A DNA stretch of 64,000 nt from positions 6,354,501-6,418,500 of the forward strand of contig JAYJMM010000039.1 of assembly GCA_037349105.1 (NCBI GenBank). Reading direction: 5' to 3'. This document shows, piece by piece, positions 1-10,412 of the stretch; within the stretch, counting starts at the first letter, position 1, and each line of letters begins with the position of its first letter. The stretch is from Limnomonas spitsbergensis (lineage: Eukaryota; Chlorophyta; Chlorophyceae; Chlamydomonadales). A program made the position numbers and the translations under genes. Under the pieces are notes generated by a model that saw nothing but the letters and a program-made list of their open reading frames with translations, ran no database searches and was not told where the DNA came from.

Positions 1-858
1 CCACACATACACGCACTTTGTACTGTGTACTGCCCAGGAGGTACTGCTGTACACAGAGCTCCTCGAGACGCGTCGGCAGTACTTGTGCGGTGTGACGCCC
101 GCCTGGGCGCTACCGTCGCTGCTGCTATCGGCCTCCGCCCTAGACACGGACGAGAGCGGCTCGCGGTGGATTGTCGACGGGTGGCTGCTGCTGCGTTTAT
201 ACGACAACAACGGGCCAAAGGTGGGAACAACGGGCTGATTTGGCCTACTTTCATACACGTGCAGATCGTGGTCCCTATCTTCCCAGTAGTGGCTGTCTGC
301 GGGGCATTTCAGCTACATCACGGCAGATGACAGAGGGCCTTGGGCCTTGCTGCTTGGTCCCCCGGCAGAAGGCTGGTCCATGTTGGGTCCCAGTCGACCC
401 AGTGGTAGCCACCCAACTTAATTCTTAGGGCTCCTTTGCCTCTCCAATTCTCTAAACACGCGAAGGCGGCCCGCCCAGACAATCAGCGTAGCTAATTGTC
501 CGTGGCGGATCCCCAATTGAGTACCCAGACGGTAGAGGCTTCGCCCTTACCGTCTGGGGCTCAAATTGAGCTCGAGGAGTTACGCCGCGGCTGCTCCACC
601 TACGGTGGAGGGCCGCAGGCGGGCCTCTTTAAAGACGCAGAAGCGGGATCCGCTACTGTTCTGTTGTTTCTGTGGCTGGTGTTTTGGATTGGTCTCTGGT
701 GCCTGTATCGTGCCATGTTCTCTGGTTTCCCCCCGGTTTGCCCTGTCTGGCACTTTTGCAAAAGGCTGTGGGTGGTTGTGTCAACTATGTAATAACAACA
801 ACCTAACGGCTCACTGTGGAGTGTGATTGGGTGGCTGCAGTGCTGCACCTGTACACTG
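1..858. other. No supported gene
   Basis: I find no recognisable protein, RNA or mobile element here. Short open frames exist on both strands. One at 496-792 has a hydrophobic stretch, but nothing resembles a known family and no exon chain with matching phases could be built. The stretch holds several short inverted repeats around 480-610. If the zinc-finger gene of unit 1 starts at 859, this is its upstream region. Confidence 0.4.
514..568. repeat. Imperfect inverted repeat (hairpin)
   Basis: The arms at 514-534 and 548-568 are near-perfect reverse complements. The inner 11 bp (CCAGACGGTA core) is exact, and the outer CAATTGAG part pairs with a single-base offset. The loop is about 13 nt. 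Smaller palindromes flank it: GACAAT/ATTGTC near 479-500 and TCCACC/GGTGGA near 596-610. It could be a foldback remnant or a structured 5' region. No function can be assigned. Confidence 0.5.
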
Positions 859-933
859 ATGGCGCCCCCCCCCCCAAAAAAGGCTAAGGACAGAGCCAAG
901 GAAGACAAAAAATACAAAAAAAATCAAAAGGGG
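859..933 (+). CDS. Candidate first exon of zinc-finger gene, unit 1
   Basis: An ATG followed by 24 codons gives a Pro/Lys-rich start (MAPPPPKKAKDR, then Lys/Asp/Gln-rich). It ends at GGG|GTAAAG, a good donor, in phase 0. The next plus-strand exon at 3701-3754 also begins in phase 0, so the two can be joined in frame. With this exon the unit-1 protein would be about 603 residues. The intervening intron would hold both minisatellites at 950-3412. Units 2 and 3 lack this sequence because the duplication breakpoint lies at about 3184. The assignment rests on phase, donor and a sensible start only. The C11 and A6 runs inside it make the frame sensitive to sequencing error. Confidence 0.35.
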
Positions 934-949
934 GTAAAGAGAGAAATAA

Positions 950-2456
950 GTCAGACATCAGCCAGACATAAACCAGACATAAGCCAGGCATAAGCCAGAC
1001 ATAAGCCAGGCATAAGCCAGACATAAGCCAGACATAAGCCAGACATAAGCCAGACATAAGCCAGGCATAAGCCAGGCATAAGCCAGACATAAGCCAGACA
1101 TAAGCCAGACATAAGCCAGACATAAGCCAGACATAAGCCAGACATAAGCCAGACATAAGCCAGACATAAGCCAGGCATAAGCCAGGCATAAGCCAGACAT
1201 AAGCCAGGCATAAGCCAGACATAAGCCAGGCATAAGCCAGGCATAAGCCAGACATAAGCCAGACATAAGCCAGACATAAGCCAGACATAAGCCAGGCATA
1301 AGCCAGACATAAGCCAGACATAAGCCAGGCATAAGCCAGACATAAGCCAGGCATAAGCCAGACATAAGCCAGGCATAAGCCAGGCATAAGCCAGGCATAA
1401 GCCAGACATAAGCCAGACATAAGCCAGACATAAGCCAGACATAAGCCAGGCATAAGCCAGACATAAGCCAGACATAAGCCAGACATAAGCCAGACATAAG
1501 CCAGGCATAAGCCAGGCATAAGCAGCCAGACATAAGCCAGACATAAGCCAGGCATAAGCCAGACATAAGCCAGACAAAAGCCAGACATAAGCCAGACATA
1601 AGCCAGACATAAGCCAGACATAAGCCAGACATAAGCCAGGCATAAGCCAGACATAAGCCAGGCATAAGCCAGGCATAAGCCAGACATAAGCCAGACATAA
1701 GCCAGACAAAAGCCAGACATAAGCCAGACATAAGCCAGACATAAGCCAGGCATAAGCCAGGCATAAGCCAGACATAAGCCAGACATAAGCCAGACATAAG
1801 CCAGGCATAAGCCAGACATAAGCCAGACATAAGCCAGACATAAGCCAGGCATAAGCCAGACATAAGCCAGACAAAAGCCAGACATAAGCCAGACATAAGC
1901 CAGACATAAGCCAGACATAAGCCAGGCATAAACCAGACATAAGCCAGGCATAAGCCAGACATAAGCCAGACATAAGCCAGGCATAAGCCAGGCATAAGCC
2001 AGGCATAAGCCAGACAAAAGCCAGACATAAGCCAGACAAAAGCCAGACATAAGCCAGACATAAGCCAGACATAAGCCAGACATAAGCCAGGCATAAGCCA
2101 GACATAAGCCAGGCATAAGCCAGACATAAGCCAGACATAAGCCAGACATAAACCAGGCATAAGCCAGGCATAAGCCAGATAAAAGCCAGACATAAGCCAG
2201 ACATAAGCCAGACATAAGCCAGACATAAGCCAGGCATAAGCCAGACATAAGCCAGACATAAGCCAGGCATAAGCCAGGCATAAGCCAGGCATAAGCCAGA
2301 CATAAGCCAGACATAAGCCAGACATAAGCCAGACATAAGCCAGGCATAAGCCAGGCATAAGCCAGACATAAGCCAGGCATAAGCCAGGCATAAGCCAGAC
2401 AAAAGCCAGACATAAGCCAGACATAAGCCAGACATTAGCCAGACATCAGCCAGACA
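950..2456. repeat. 11-bp satellite, about 135 copies
   Basis: Tandem 11-mers of the form cataagccaga or cataagccagg fill this stretch almost without interruption. The main variation is a purine A/G alternation at one position. Rarer variants have aaa for ata, cat for tat, or a 3-bp insertion. Because 11 is not a multiple of three and no register creates a stop on the minus strand, all three minus frames stay open for hundreds of codons (repeating LCLAYVWLMSG). These frames are by-products of the repeat. The array begins directly behind the candidate donor at 934. Confidence 0.97.
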
Positions 2457-2509
2457 AAAAGCCAATGTATCAGGGTGTTCATGCCTGTCTGAATCATATG
2501 GGTTGCAGA

Positions 2510-3412
2510 CATGTTGCTGCACCTGCGCAGATCTGTTCCAGATATGTTGCAGATCTGTTGCTGCACCTGCGCAGATCTGTTCCAGATATGTTGCAGATCT
2601 GTTGCTGCACCTGCGCAGATCTGTTGCAGATCTGTTGCTGCACCTGCGCAGATCTGTTCCAGATTTGTTGCTGCACCTGCGCAGATCTGTTGCTGCACCT
2701 GTGCAGATCTGTTGCTGCACCTGCGCAGATATGTTGCTGATCTGCTGCTGCACCTGCGCAGATTTGTTGCAGATATGTTGCTGCACCAGTGCAGATCTGT
2801 CGCAGATCTGTTGCTGCACCTGCGCAGACCTGTTGCAGATCTGTGGCTGTATTTGCGCAGATCTGTTGCAGATCTGTTGCTGCACGTGCGCAGATCTGTT
2901 GCAGATCTGTTGCTGCACCTGCGCAGATCTGTTGCAGATTTGTTGCTGCACCTGCGCAGATCTGTTGCAGATGTGTTGCTGCACCTGTGCAGATCTGTTC
3001 CAGTTCTGTTGCAGATCTGTTGCTGCACCTGCGCAGATCTGTTGCAGATGTGTTGCTGCACCTGCGCAGATCTGTTGCAGATCTGTTGGAGATCTGTTGC
3101 TGCACCTGCGCAGATCTGTTGCAGATCTGTTGGAGATTTGTTGCTGCACCTGCGCAGATCTGTTGCAGATCTGTGGCTGTATTTGCGCAGATCTGTTGCA
3201 GATGTGTTGCTGCACCTGCGCAGATCTGTTGCAGATCTGTTGCTGCACCTGCGCAGATCTGTTGCAGATGTGTTGCTGCACCTGCGCAGATCTGTTGCAG
3301 ATCTGTTGCAGATGTGTTGCTGCACCTGCGCAGATCTGTTGCAGATCTGTTGGAGATCTGTTGCTGCACCTGCGCAGATCTGTTGCAGATCTGTTGCTGC
3401 ACCTGCGCAAGA
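2510..3412. repeat. Composite minisatellite with CAGATCTG core
   Basis: Mixed units built from cagatctgttgctgcacctg and shorter cagatctgttg modules alternate through about 0.9 kb. Each unit contains the palindrome CAGATCTG. Shortened versions of the same array occur at the two internal unit junctions, 16395-16620 and 29466-29691, aligning with 3184-3412 of this array. The 13-kb duplication breakpoint therefore lies inside it. The variant cagatctgttggag resembles the acceptor and start of the exon at 3701 (gcag|ctgttggag), so the array may derive from that splice junction. Confidence 0.95.
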
Positions 3413-3700
3413 GTGCAACGGGCTTTATTGTATTGCACTCCAGATACAATTTACATAAATTTAGCTACAGTTCATACGGTATACAATGCAGTTGTAATTC
3501 AGCTTCATCAGGGCCTGTGCAATTCAGCTACAGTTCATATATAATCAAGTTATAAATCAGCTACATCACAGCCTGTGGCACATTTCCTCTCCCCTTGCTT
3601 GTGCCTTAAGTCTATAAGCAGCGGTTGGAGTTGGTGGCCATTCAGAGTTGACCGCTTGATTTCTGCTGTGCCTCCTTGCTTTCCCTTTTCGTCCGAGCAG

Positions 3701-6700
3701 CTGTTGGAGTTGGTGGCCACTCTAAGGAGTCGCACCTCACAGCTACTTCACCAGGTGAGGGCGGGAAGGTGCGGGCGATAAATGCAATTGTAATTATCAC
3801 TGTGATCACAATTTTCCTGGAAATATTTCAGGACTGCTTTGCGTTCGTTTGTCAGTTTTTCACTGCTGTTTTTAACACCCATATTCGTCTGTTATTTTCT
3901 GCTGTTTTTTTTACATTGGTTTTCGTACGTTATCCTCTGCTGTTTTTTTTATACGGTGACGGTTTTCTTCTGTTACTGTACGTTCGCGCACAGATATTAA
4001 GTGCAATGGGTGCGCGATAGGCAGCGCGGACCATGCCATAATATCTGTAGTGCACAATACTGACGCTGGGCAAAGTCAGTTATGATCGGTTGAAATTAGA
4101 CGGAATGGGTTGGAATCTAATAGTGCGTGGAACACCGGTAATATACAATTAAATGTCCCTCTGCGGGACGTAATCAACAATTAGAAGCTACCTGCGGTGC
4201 GTCATAAACAAATAATAATAAACGTGCTTTCCTAGGGGTGCGAGAAGACTATTCAAATGTAAAGTATTCTCTGCAGATTTTTTAGTACCCGTGTGTCTGT
4301 TATTTTCTGCTCTTTTTTAATACCGTTATGTACCTCTTATTCTCTGCTGTTAATTATAGTACTGGTACCGTATGTTACTCTTTGCTGTTTTTTTAAAATG
4401 TTTTCCGTCAGTTATTTTCTGCTGTTTTTCTGAAACCCTATTTAATGCCTTGCTCTGGCCATCCCTGTTCTTTTATAACTCCTTCCCACTGCCCACATCG
4501 TTACTGAGTCTGCTAGTGGCGCGCACTCGCAGTCTGGCCGTTGTAGCTGAATCGTAGCTGAAACATTCTGAAGCATGCACTGCTGGTAACGTTACAGAGG
4601 CAGCTGGTGGTGCCTCTTTACAGCAAGCCTGACCGCGTTAATGTAGCTGGATTGTAGCTGACACATCATGAATTGTTGCTGACACGTCCTGAATTGTAGC
4701 TGAAACATCCTGAATTCTAGCTGAAACGTCCTGAAGTATGAACTGCTGGTTATGTTACAGAGGTTGCTGGTGGCGCGTCCTCACAGCCTGGATGCTGTAG
4801 CTGAATTGTTGCTGAATTGTAGCTAAATTGTAGCTGAAGCATGCACTGCTGATTACAGAGATTGCTGGTGGCGCGTCCTCGCAGCCTGGATGCGGTGTCT
4901 GTGGTAGACGACGGCCTGCTACTATATCCTTGGCAGGTGAAACGGTGAAATGGTGATATGAAGTGAATGGTGATATGAATGGTGATAAGAAGTACAAGGG
5001 ACAATGATAAGATGTACACACGGCTACTTTTATGTATCACAATGGTGTACGTTAGTCAGAGTAATGATGGATGGTATGATGTGCTACGTATGCACAGCAT
5101 AGAGCCTCGTGTTCCACGGGTCCTGAAGCCCGAACTTTCTGCATGGCCTAAACCCTAACATCCTGCACATCTTAAACCCTAAACATGCACACCAGTACTG
5201 CTCAAAGTTGAAAGTTGAAATTTCAAATTCAAAATTCAAAACCCTTGTCCGTCTCCCCTGCCCCCAGGCCGCTGCCGCTGGAGATGAACGCATGCACCGA
5301 CAGCTGATGGGCATGCCAGACGGCGCTCGCATGGCGCTGGCACGTCTGGCCGTGCGCGGCGCCGTCGCGGCGGCACGCATGGAGTTGCTGGCTACCGCGT
5401 CGGGTAGATCCGCCGCCAGGGATCCGGATCCGGACATCCACCGCGACGTGCGCGGTGGATCCGCGGAGGATCCGCGGAGGCGGCGGGCTGAGGAGCAACT
5501 GTCCGCGGTGCTCGCGACCGGGGCGTGGTGGGGCGTCGGCTCCGGAACCGCGAGAAGGGGCGGCTCCGGAACCGCTGCGGGAAACGGCCAGGCCCGTGGC
5601 TCCGAAGCCGGCAGTTACCATGATGATGATGATGATGATGATGATGACGGTGATGATGAGGTGGATGAGAACCGCCTGGCTGGCGACCTGGCGCTCATGA
5701 TGGAAGCGCCTGTCAGGTGCGGGAACAGGCCACTGCTAACGGTAAATGTACCTTTGGGGAGGCAGGCAGCTTCGTAACGTGTTTCACATTAAAAGAATCA
5801 ATACAGGGGGCAGGAGGCAGCTTGGTAACGTGTTTTGCATTTTTTTTAAAGGATACAGGAGGCAGGCAGGCTGGGTAATGCGTTAAGCACTGAAATGAAC
5901 GTGGGGGCAGTAGACAGCTTGGTGGGGTCCACGATGCCCTAAACTCTTTCAGTTGGAAACCCTTTAAGTTGAAACCCTGGAAGTTGGAAACCCTGTTCCT
6001 AAACCCTCAACAGTCTACCCTTCATCTGGGATTACAACAAAGCATCAAATCCTCATCACCAGATGCTAGACGGGACAGACGGCTTGGTGGGCGGGACATC
6101 TGAACCCTAAAGCAGAAATTCTGAACGCTAAAGCATAAACTCTTAACCCTGAAGTATCAGCCCTCAACCCTTCTGCATTAGCCCTAAAACCCCAAGCCCT
6201 GCACCCCGCAGGTACAGCGTGGAACGTCTCCTGGGTGGCCACAAGACCACTTCACTCTTTAAGCCTCCGGAGCCTACCGACGAACGGGACGGCGGCATGC
6301 AACGGGCGGAAGTGTCAGAGGAGACGCAGCAGGCGGCGGCGGCGGCGGCTCCCGGTGCTGCTGCGGAAGCGGCGGCAGCGGCGGCAGCGGCGGCGGCTAC
6401 CCCCGGTGTTGCTACTACTGCTGGAGCTGCTGCTGCTGATATTTCTGGTGCAGCTGCCGCTGCTGCCCCCGATTCTGCAGCAGCAGCCGACGTGCGAGGT
6501 GTTCCCCGCTGGCGGGCAGGCGTTCAGATGTCCGCGTGGTTGCGGTGGGGTAGCCTGCTCTCCTTCGACTCGCCCCTCGCGGCACACTCGTTGCAGGTGA
6601 GCGGAACGGAGCAAGCGGATGTAACTTCTGTATCGAAGCTGGCCGGAAGCCACCCGGTAGCTGGCCGGAAGTCGGGGAAAACTTGCTCTCGATAGAACGG

Positions 6701-8308
6701 CTCTTTGTTTATTGTAGCTGGTTGACAAGTGGGGGGGGGCAGGGGGAGCTGGCTAGAAACCAGTTTCCGGAAGTGCATCTCAACCTATCCCCCCTGCCCC
6801 CTCCCCCTCTTCCCCTTTCCTTACCTCCTCACTCCTCCTCCCCCCTCATGCCACCTCTACCCCCCCCCCTTTCCTTCACCCCTCACATTACCTCTACCCC
6901 CCCCCTTGCCTCCGACCCTTCCACCTCCTCTACCCCCCCCCCCCATGCCTCCACCCCTCATGCTCCCTCACCCCTTGCACAGCCGACTCTCCGCAAGCAC
7001 TGGACATGCCCTGGCTGTGGAGGAAAGACCATCGGTGAGCAAGGGCGACTGGGCTCAAAACCTGGATGGTTGGAAACCTGGATAATCGTATAGGAACGCA
7101 AAGCTGGATGATTGGAAAGCTGTATTATTGCAAAGCTGGATAATTGGAAACTAGCGTACCAGCAACCTGACACCTGAAACATGAGAGCTTCTGATGCTCC
7201 TAGTTGCTCGGGCAGATTCATCGCATGCGCCGCCGCCGCCACACCACCACCGTGTCTGCAACCGTACCGCCACCCCTGCACCGCTGTACCGCAGGCACAT
7301 ATGACGAGATCCGATCACACCTGGACTCCTGCGGGCCTGCCCAAAGTATGAACCAGCAGCAGAGGGAGGCAGGAGGCTACCTGGCCGGGCCGGGGAGCGC
7401 GGCGCCGGGCTCCTCCGCAGACGATGCCGCCGCGGCAGACCCCGGGGGCCTAAGGACAGCCGAGAGGAAGGGGGGTGGACGGGCAGCGTCGGTAGTGGAG
7501 GCCGGGGCGGCGGATGGGGCGGTAGGGGGGTCCGCTGGCGGGGACGGTGAGATGCCGGCGGCGGGCGTCAGCCGCAGGGCGCCTGCTGCTGCTACGGGGG
7601 AGCCTTCTCGGCAGCCGTCTGGATCTGGGAGGGTGGATCTAGGTGCAGGGGAGCCTGGATCTGGCGGGGTGGATCTAGCTGGATCCGGCGGGAATCGCGA
7701 CGAGTCCGTGCCTGAGGACAGTCTGCTGGACGACTACTTTCACAAAAAGGTGTGTATCTACTGGATAGCTCTTGTAGCCTTAACCTTAACCCCAAGCCTA
7801 AGCCCTGTACCTTATAGCCTTAAACTTAACCCCACCCCTGTGTACCTTTTGAATTTAAACTTAATCCCAAGCCTTAGCCCTAAGCCTGAGAACCTCAACC
7901 AAGACACCAGCCCTAAGCCCTTAACCCTATAACCTGATTTGTGTGTTACGTGTCCTTCCCCCCCAGGTGAAATGGGGACGCCGGCTGCCTATGACCAGGG
8001 CACACCCTGGCCCTGCGGACAACAGCGCCCGCGCTGCACCACTGTCCGCTCCATCCCGCAGAACCCCTGCCGAGATAGCGAGGGGCGCCCCCGCAGGGCC
8101 GAGGGATGGCAGTGGGGCCTTGGACTGGGCTACCCAGGGGGCAGGAATGGAGCCAGAGGCAGATGAGGCGATGGCGGTGGCACCCCGAGCTCCGCCCCCC
8201 GCTAACGCCAAGCGCTTTGAGTGCCCCGTGTGTGGTGTGGTTGCCTCATGGACTCCTGTGCAAGTCCTACAACACCGACGTACACACTCGGCAGAGGCGA
8301 AGGCATAG
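3701..8308 (+). CDS. UBZ4/C2H2-type zinc-finger protein, unit 1
   Basis: The exons are 3701-3754, 5268-5716, 6212-6596, 6983-7034, 7295-7749 and 7967-8308 (stop). All have GT-AG borders and all phases agree. An additional first exon at 859-933 is possible. The protein has a short helical start, an acidic Asp run encoded by (GAT)n, an Ala-rich low-complexity region, then a finger of the pattern CPGC-x13-HLDSC. The last part of this finger (HLDSC) is typical of RAD18/UBZ4 ubiquitin-binding zinc fingers, and the finger is split by an intron. A second Cys2His2 finger (CPVC-x13-HRRTH) lies just before the C-terminus. UBZ4 fingers occur in DNA-damage-tolerance proteins such as RAD18, pol kappa and SNM1A. 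No catalytic domain is visible, so the exact role is unknown. A partial copy of the 3701 exon start with its acceptor sits at about 3620-3650. Confidence 0.7.
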
Positions 8309-9470
8309 AGAAGCTGAAAGGGGTGTAATTGCTGTACTGAGCCGGGGGCAGTGGTTTTATTTATGGTAGCTGTGCGTATGTGGCTACGGCCCCAAGCTGC
8401 GCTGTTTCCTCAACTCCCACGCCCTGATTGGGAGTTGCTTTCTTTCTTTCTTTGCTGGACTGAGGGAGGTTACTGTTTGAACTGTTTAAGGGATTCCAAT
8501 GTGGATACGGTTGCTGGAAGGTATCGGCTGTAAAGGTTTGATAAGACGTGAAGCTTGCAAATGCTGAATGAAGGCAGCTGCTGTATTTGCTGGAGGGAGG
8601 CACCTGATGTGATCGCTTGATGAAACTTCGAGTAATTCTGACTCCATCATCGATATTTTTCGTCATTACCTGTGCTGGTACCGGTATCATAATGTATCCA
8701 GCTTTTAAATGATTCTTCGTTATCGCCTGTGCTAGTACCGGTAGGTTATCCACAAAGCATGGTACATCCCAAGATTCGATGGTTGATCCAGGGTCAGGTG
8801 TGCAATCCGGGATTCACGGTTGGTCCATGCCTGATCTCATGTCTCATCCGGGATCCGATGGTAAATCCATGATTCGAAGGTTGATCCAGGATCGGATATG
8901 TTATCCGTTACAAGTAGTTAATACATGATCAAACAGTTGATTCAAGATTTGAGTCGGCGTTCAAGGACTCATGCATGGTGTGTTTAGGAACCGGCGGTCT
9001 ATTCTTGATCTGATGGTTGTTCCCGGATGGATTCACGGGTGAAACCTCCACCGCTGTCTGATCCCATATAAGAATTATGATCCCAAGACCTGATCCCTGG
9101 TCTAATGTCCAACGATCTGCGACCTGCTATCTGATTCATCATCGAATGTCATATCCAGGACACGATCTAGGATCCTATGGGTGATCCAGGATCTGATGTC
9201 TGACCTAGGACCTGATGTCTGATCCAGGATCTGAATAATTGATGACACACTGGTATCGAAACCACACCTCCACGCATGCACACTTTTTCTGTGGGGCATG
9301 CACACTTTCTGTGTGGGGCATGCACAATTTTTCTGTGGGGCATAAATCACAGAATAGCATGTGCTGTAAAGCTGTTTTAAGTACTGCATGCATGTAAAGT
9401 TTTGTGAAGTTTTGTATAGTTTTTTACATTCCAACGGGGTATCACATGTGCCCATTAACCGGTACAGGCA
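8309..9470. other. Zinc-finger gene 3' UTR and GATC-rich degenerate repeats
   Basis: After the stop come about 400 nt of unstructured sequence that may be 3' UTR. From about 8760 to 9235 the sequence is a loose patchwork of gatccaggatctgatg-like motifs of 20-30 bp. From 9272 to 9343 a unit with catgcacac and tttctgtgggg is repeated three times. No gene is supported. The equivalent stretches are about 21380-22541 and 34450-35611. Confidence 0.5.
8324..8328 (+). promoter_or_regulatory. TGTAA poly(A) signal candidate
   Basis: TGTAA lies 16 nt behind the stop of the zinc-finger gene, with a second TGTAA at 8529-8533. TGTAA is the usual polyadenylation signal of chlorophycean algae. The pair is repeated in units 2 and 3. 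Which one is used cannot be told from sequence. Confidence 0.4.
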
Positions 9471-9650
9471 CTAAATACGCTAAGGCGGCGAGCGAAAACG
9501 AGTATCCCCCCTGGGCAAGCGACCAACACACAACCACCGAGCAGTAGCTTGGGAATGAACCCCATAGTGCAGAAGATTAGCCCCAGTCATAAAACATGAC
9601 GTGGGTGCAATATAGTTCGGTTGAACGCCTCCTAGGAAAATCGAGAAGGA
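9471..9650 (+). rRNA. Mitochondrial-type LSU rRNA-like fragment, unit 1
   Basis: The stretch shows, in the right order, blocks resembling domain I of bacterial/organellar 23S rRNA: GCGGCGAGCGAAAACGAG (compare AGCGGCGAGCGAACGGGG), TGGGAATG, then CCCCATAG with ATTAGCCCC, then ACGTGGGTGCAATATAG, then GCCTCCTAGGAAAAT. The similarity was judged from memory of the conserved 23S sequence, without an alignment. It is far too short for a whole gene. It fits either a nuclear insertion of mitochondrial DNA or one piece of a fragmented rRNA, as chlorophycean mitochondria have. It lies between the zinc-finger gene and the kinases with no rRNA neighbours, which favours an insertion. Confidence 0.45.
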
Positions 9651-9865
9651 GACAAGAAAGTTTGAGTGACATTTATAAGTATGTGTAAAAACCGTGTGAT
9701 GCGTGAGTGAAGCTACAGTGAGTTCAAGTGTTTCAAAATATGTGAACTAGGTGTGAAACTGTGTGACGCGTAACTTGAGTAAAGTGTTTAAAAGTTTGAA
9801 CTGTATGTAAAAATCATTGAGATGAGGATGAGCAATTTCTGTAAATGAGCCATTTCAATGTTACA

Positions 9866-10100
9866 TTACTGAACCCTCCCATACACTTTGCTTTTGGCCT
9901 CGCTGCGATTTTCCACGCGGAACTTGATCTTCTGCATTAACTTGTCGTTGGGATCCGGCTTCCGCATCCAACATGTGCTACTGACATTGATAGTGATACC
10001 CATGAGCTTGCACGCTGTTTTACACACCAGAGCCGCACAGTCTTCAGGAGTCCAGACCACTGTGCATGTCGGGACGTCTCGGCTGTACGCCAGTTTCGAC
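9866..10100 (-). CDS. Unrecognised 3' terminal exon candidate, unit 1
   Basis: On the minus strand an open stretch runs from a CAG acceptor (exon start 10100, one leftover base) to a TAA at 9866, giving about 77 residues. Composition is balanced and protein-like (for example TVVWTPEDCAALVCKTACK, then MQKIKFRVENRSEAKSKVYG). I do not recognise the family. Upstream minus-strand frames at 10420-10650 could be further exons, but phases could not be fixed. One of those frames is broken by a base difference in unit 1 only. Confidence 0.3.
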
Positions 10101-10244
10101 CTGGCCTGCGGCCAGCAGGGCTAAGGGCGGCAAGCCCCGTTATTGGGGCCACTGGTCTAGTGGTCTTACGCTGGGCCATGTTGCAAGGCCTGAAGGTGAA
10201 GCACAAGTGTTGATTCAGCAGTGTTTCAGCTACCCACATAATCC

Positions 10245-10412
10245 TGTTGCCGGGGGGGACCGATGCTGCAAGCCATGTTGCCGGGGGGGCCCCGATGCTG
10301 CAAGCCATGTTGCCGGGGGGGCCCCGATGCTGCAAGCCATGTTGCCGGGGGGACCCGATGCTGCAAGCCATGTTGCTGGGGGGGACCCGATGCTGCAAGC
10401 CATGTTGCTGGG
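10245..10412. repeat. About 31-bp minisatellite
   Basis: Six tandem units contain gatgctgcaagccatgttgc followed by a G-run of varying length and a C-run. The units differ mainly in the length of the G/C homopolymers, so the array is prone to slippage and to sequencing error. Equivalent arrays lie at about 23316-23484 and 36386-36555, with different homopolymer lengths in each unit. A further related core (ttgcaaggcc, catgttgc) sits next to it at about 10168. Confidence 0.9.

Noticed and set aside
2510..3412. CRISPR-like array
   Set aside because: The units are contiguous and share the same sequence, with no unique spacers. The genome is eukaryotic.
884..3449. Very long minus-strand open frames (hundreds of codons) with LCLAYVWLMSG and AATDLQQICAG cycles
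   Set aside because: They are produced by the 11-bp satellite and the CAGATCTG minisatellite, occur in several frames at once and have no non-repeat coding sequence.
2503..3555. Plus-strand open frames rich in Cys and Leu over the second minisatellite
   Set aside because: Same repeat effect; all three frames are open and encode only the repeat.
10140..10230. Second tRNA candidate with a perfect A-box-like TGGTCTAGTGG
   Set aside because: The motif is part of a local hairpin (ccactggtctagtgg). No B box, acceptor stem or T arm follows.
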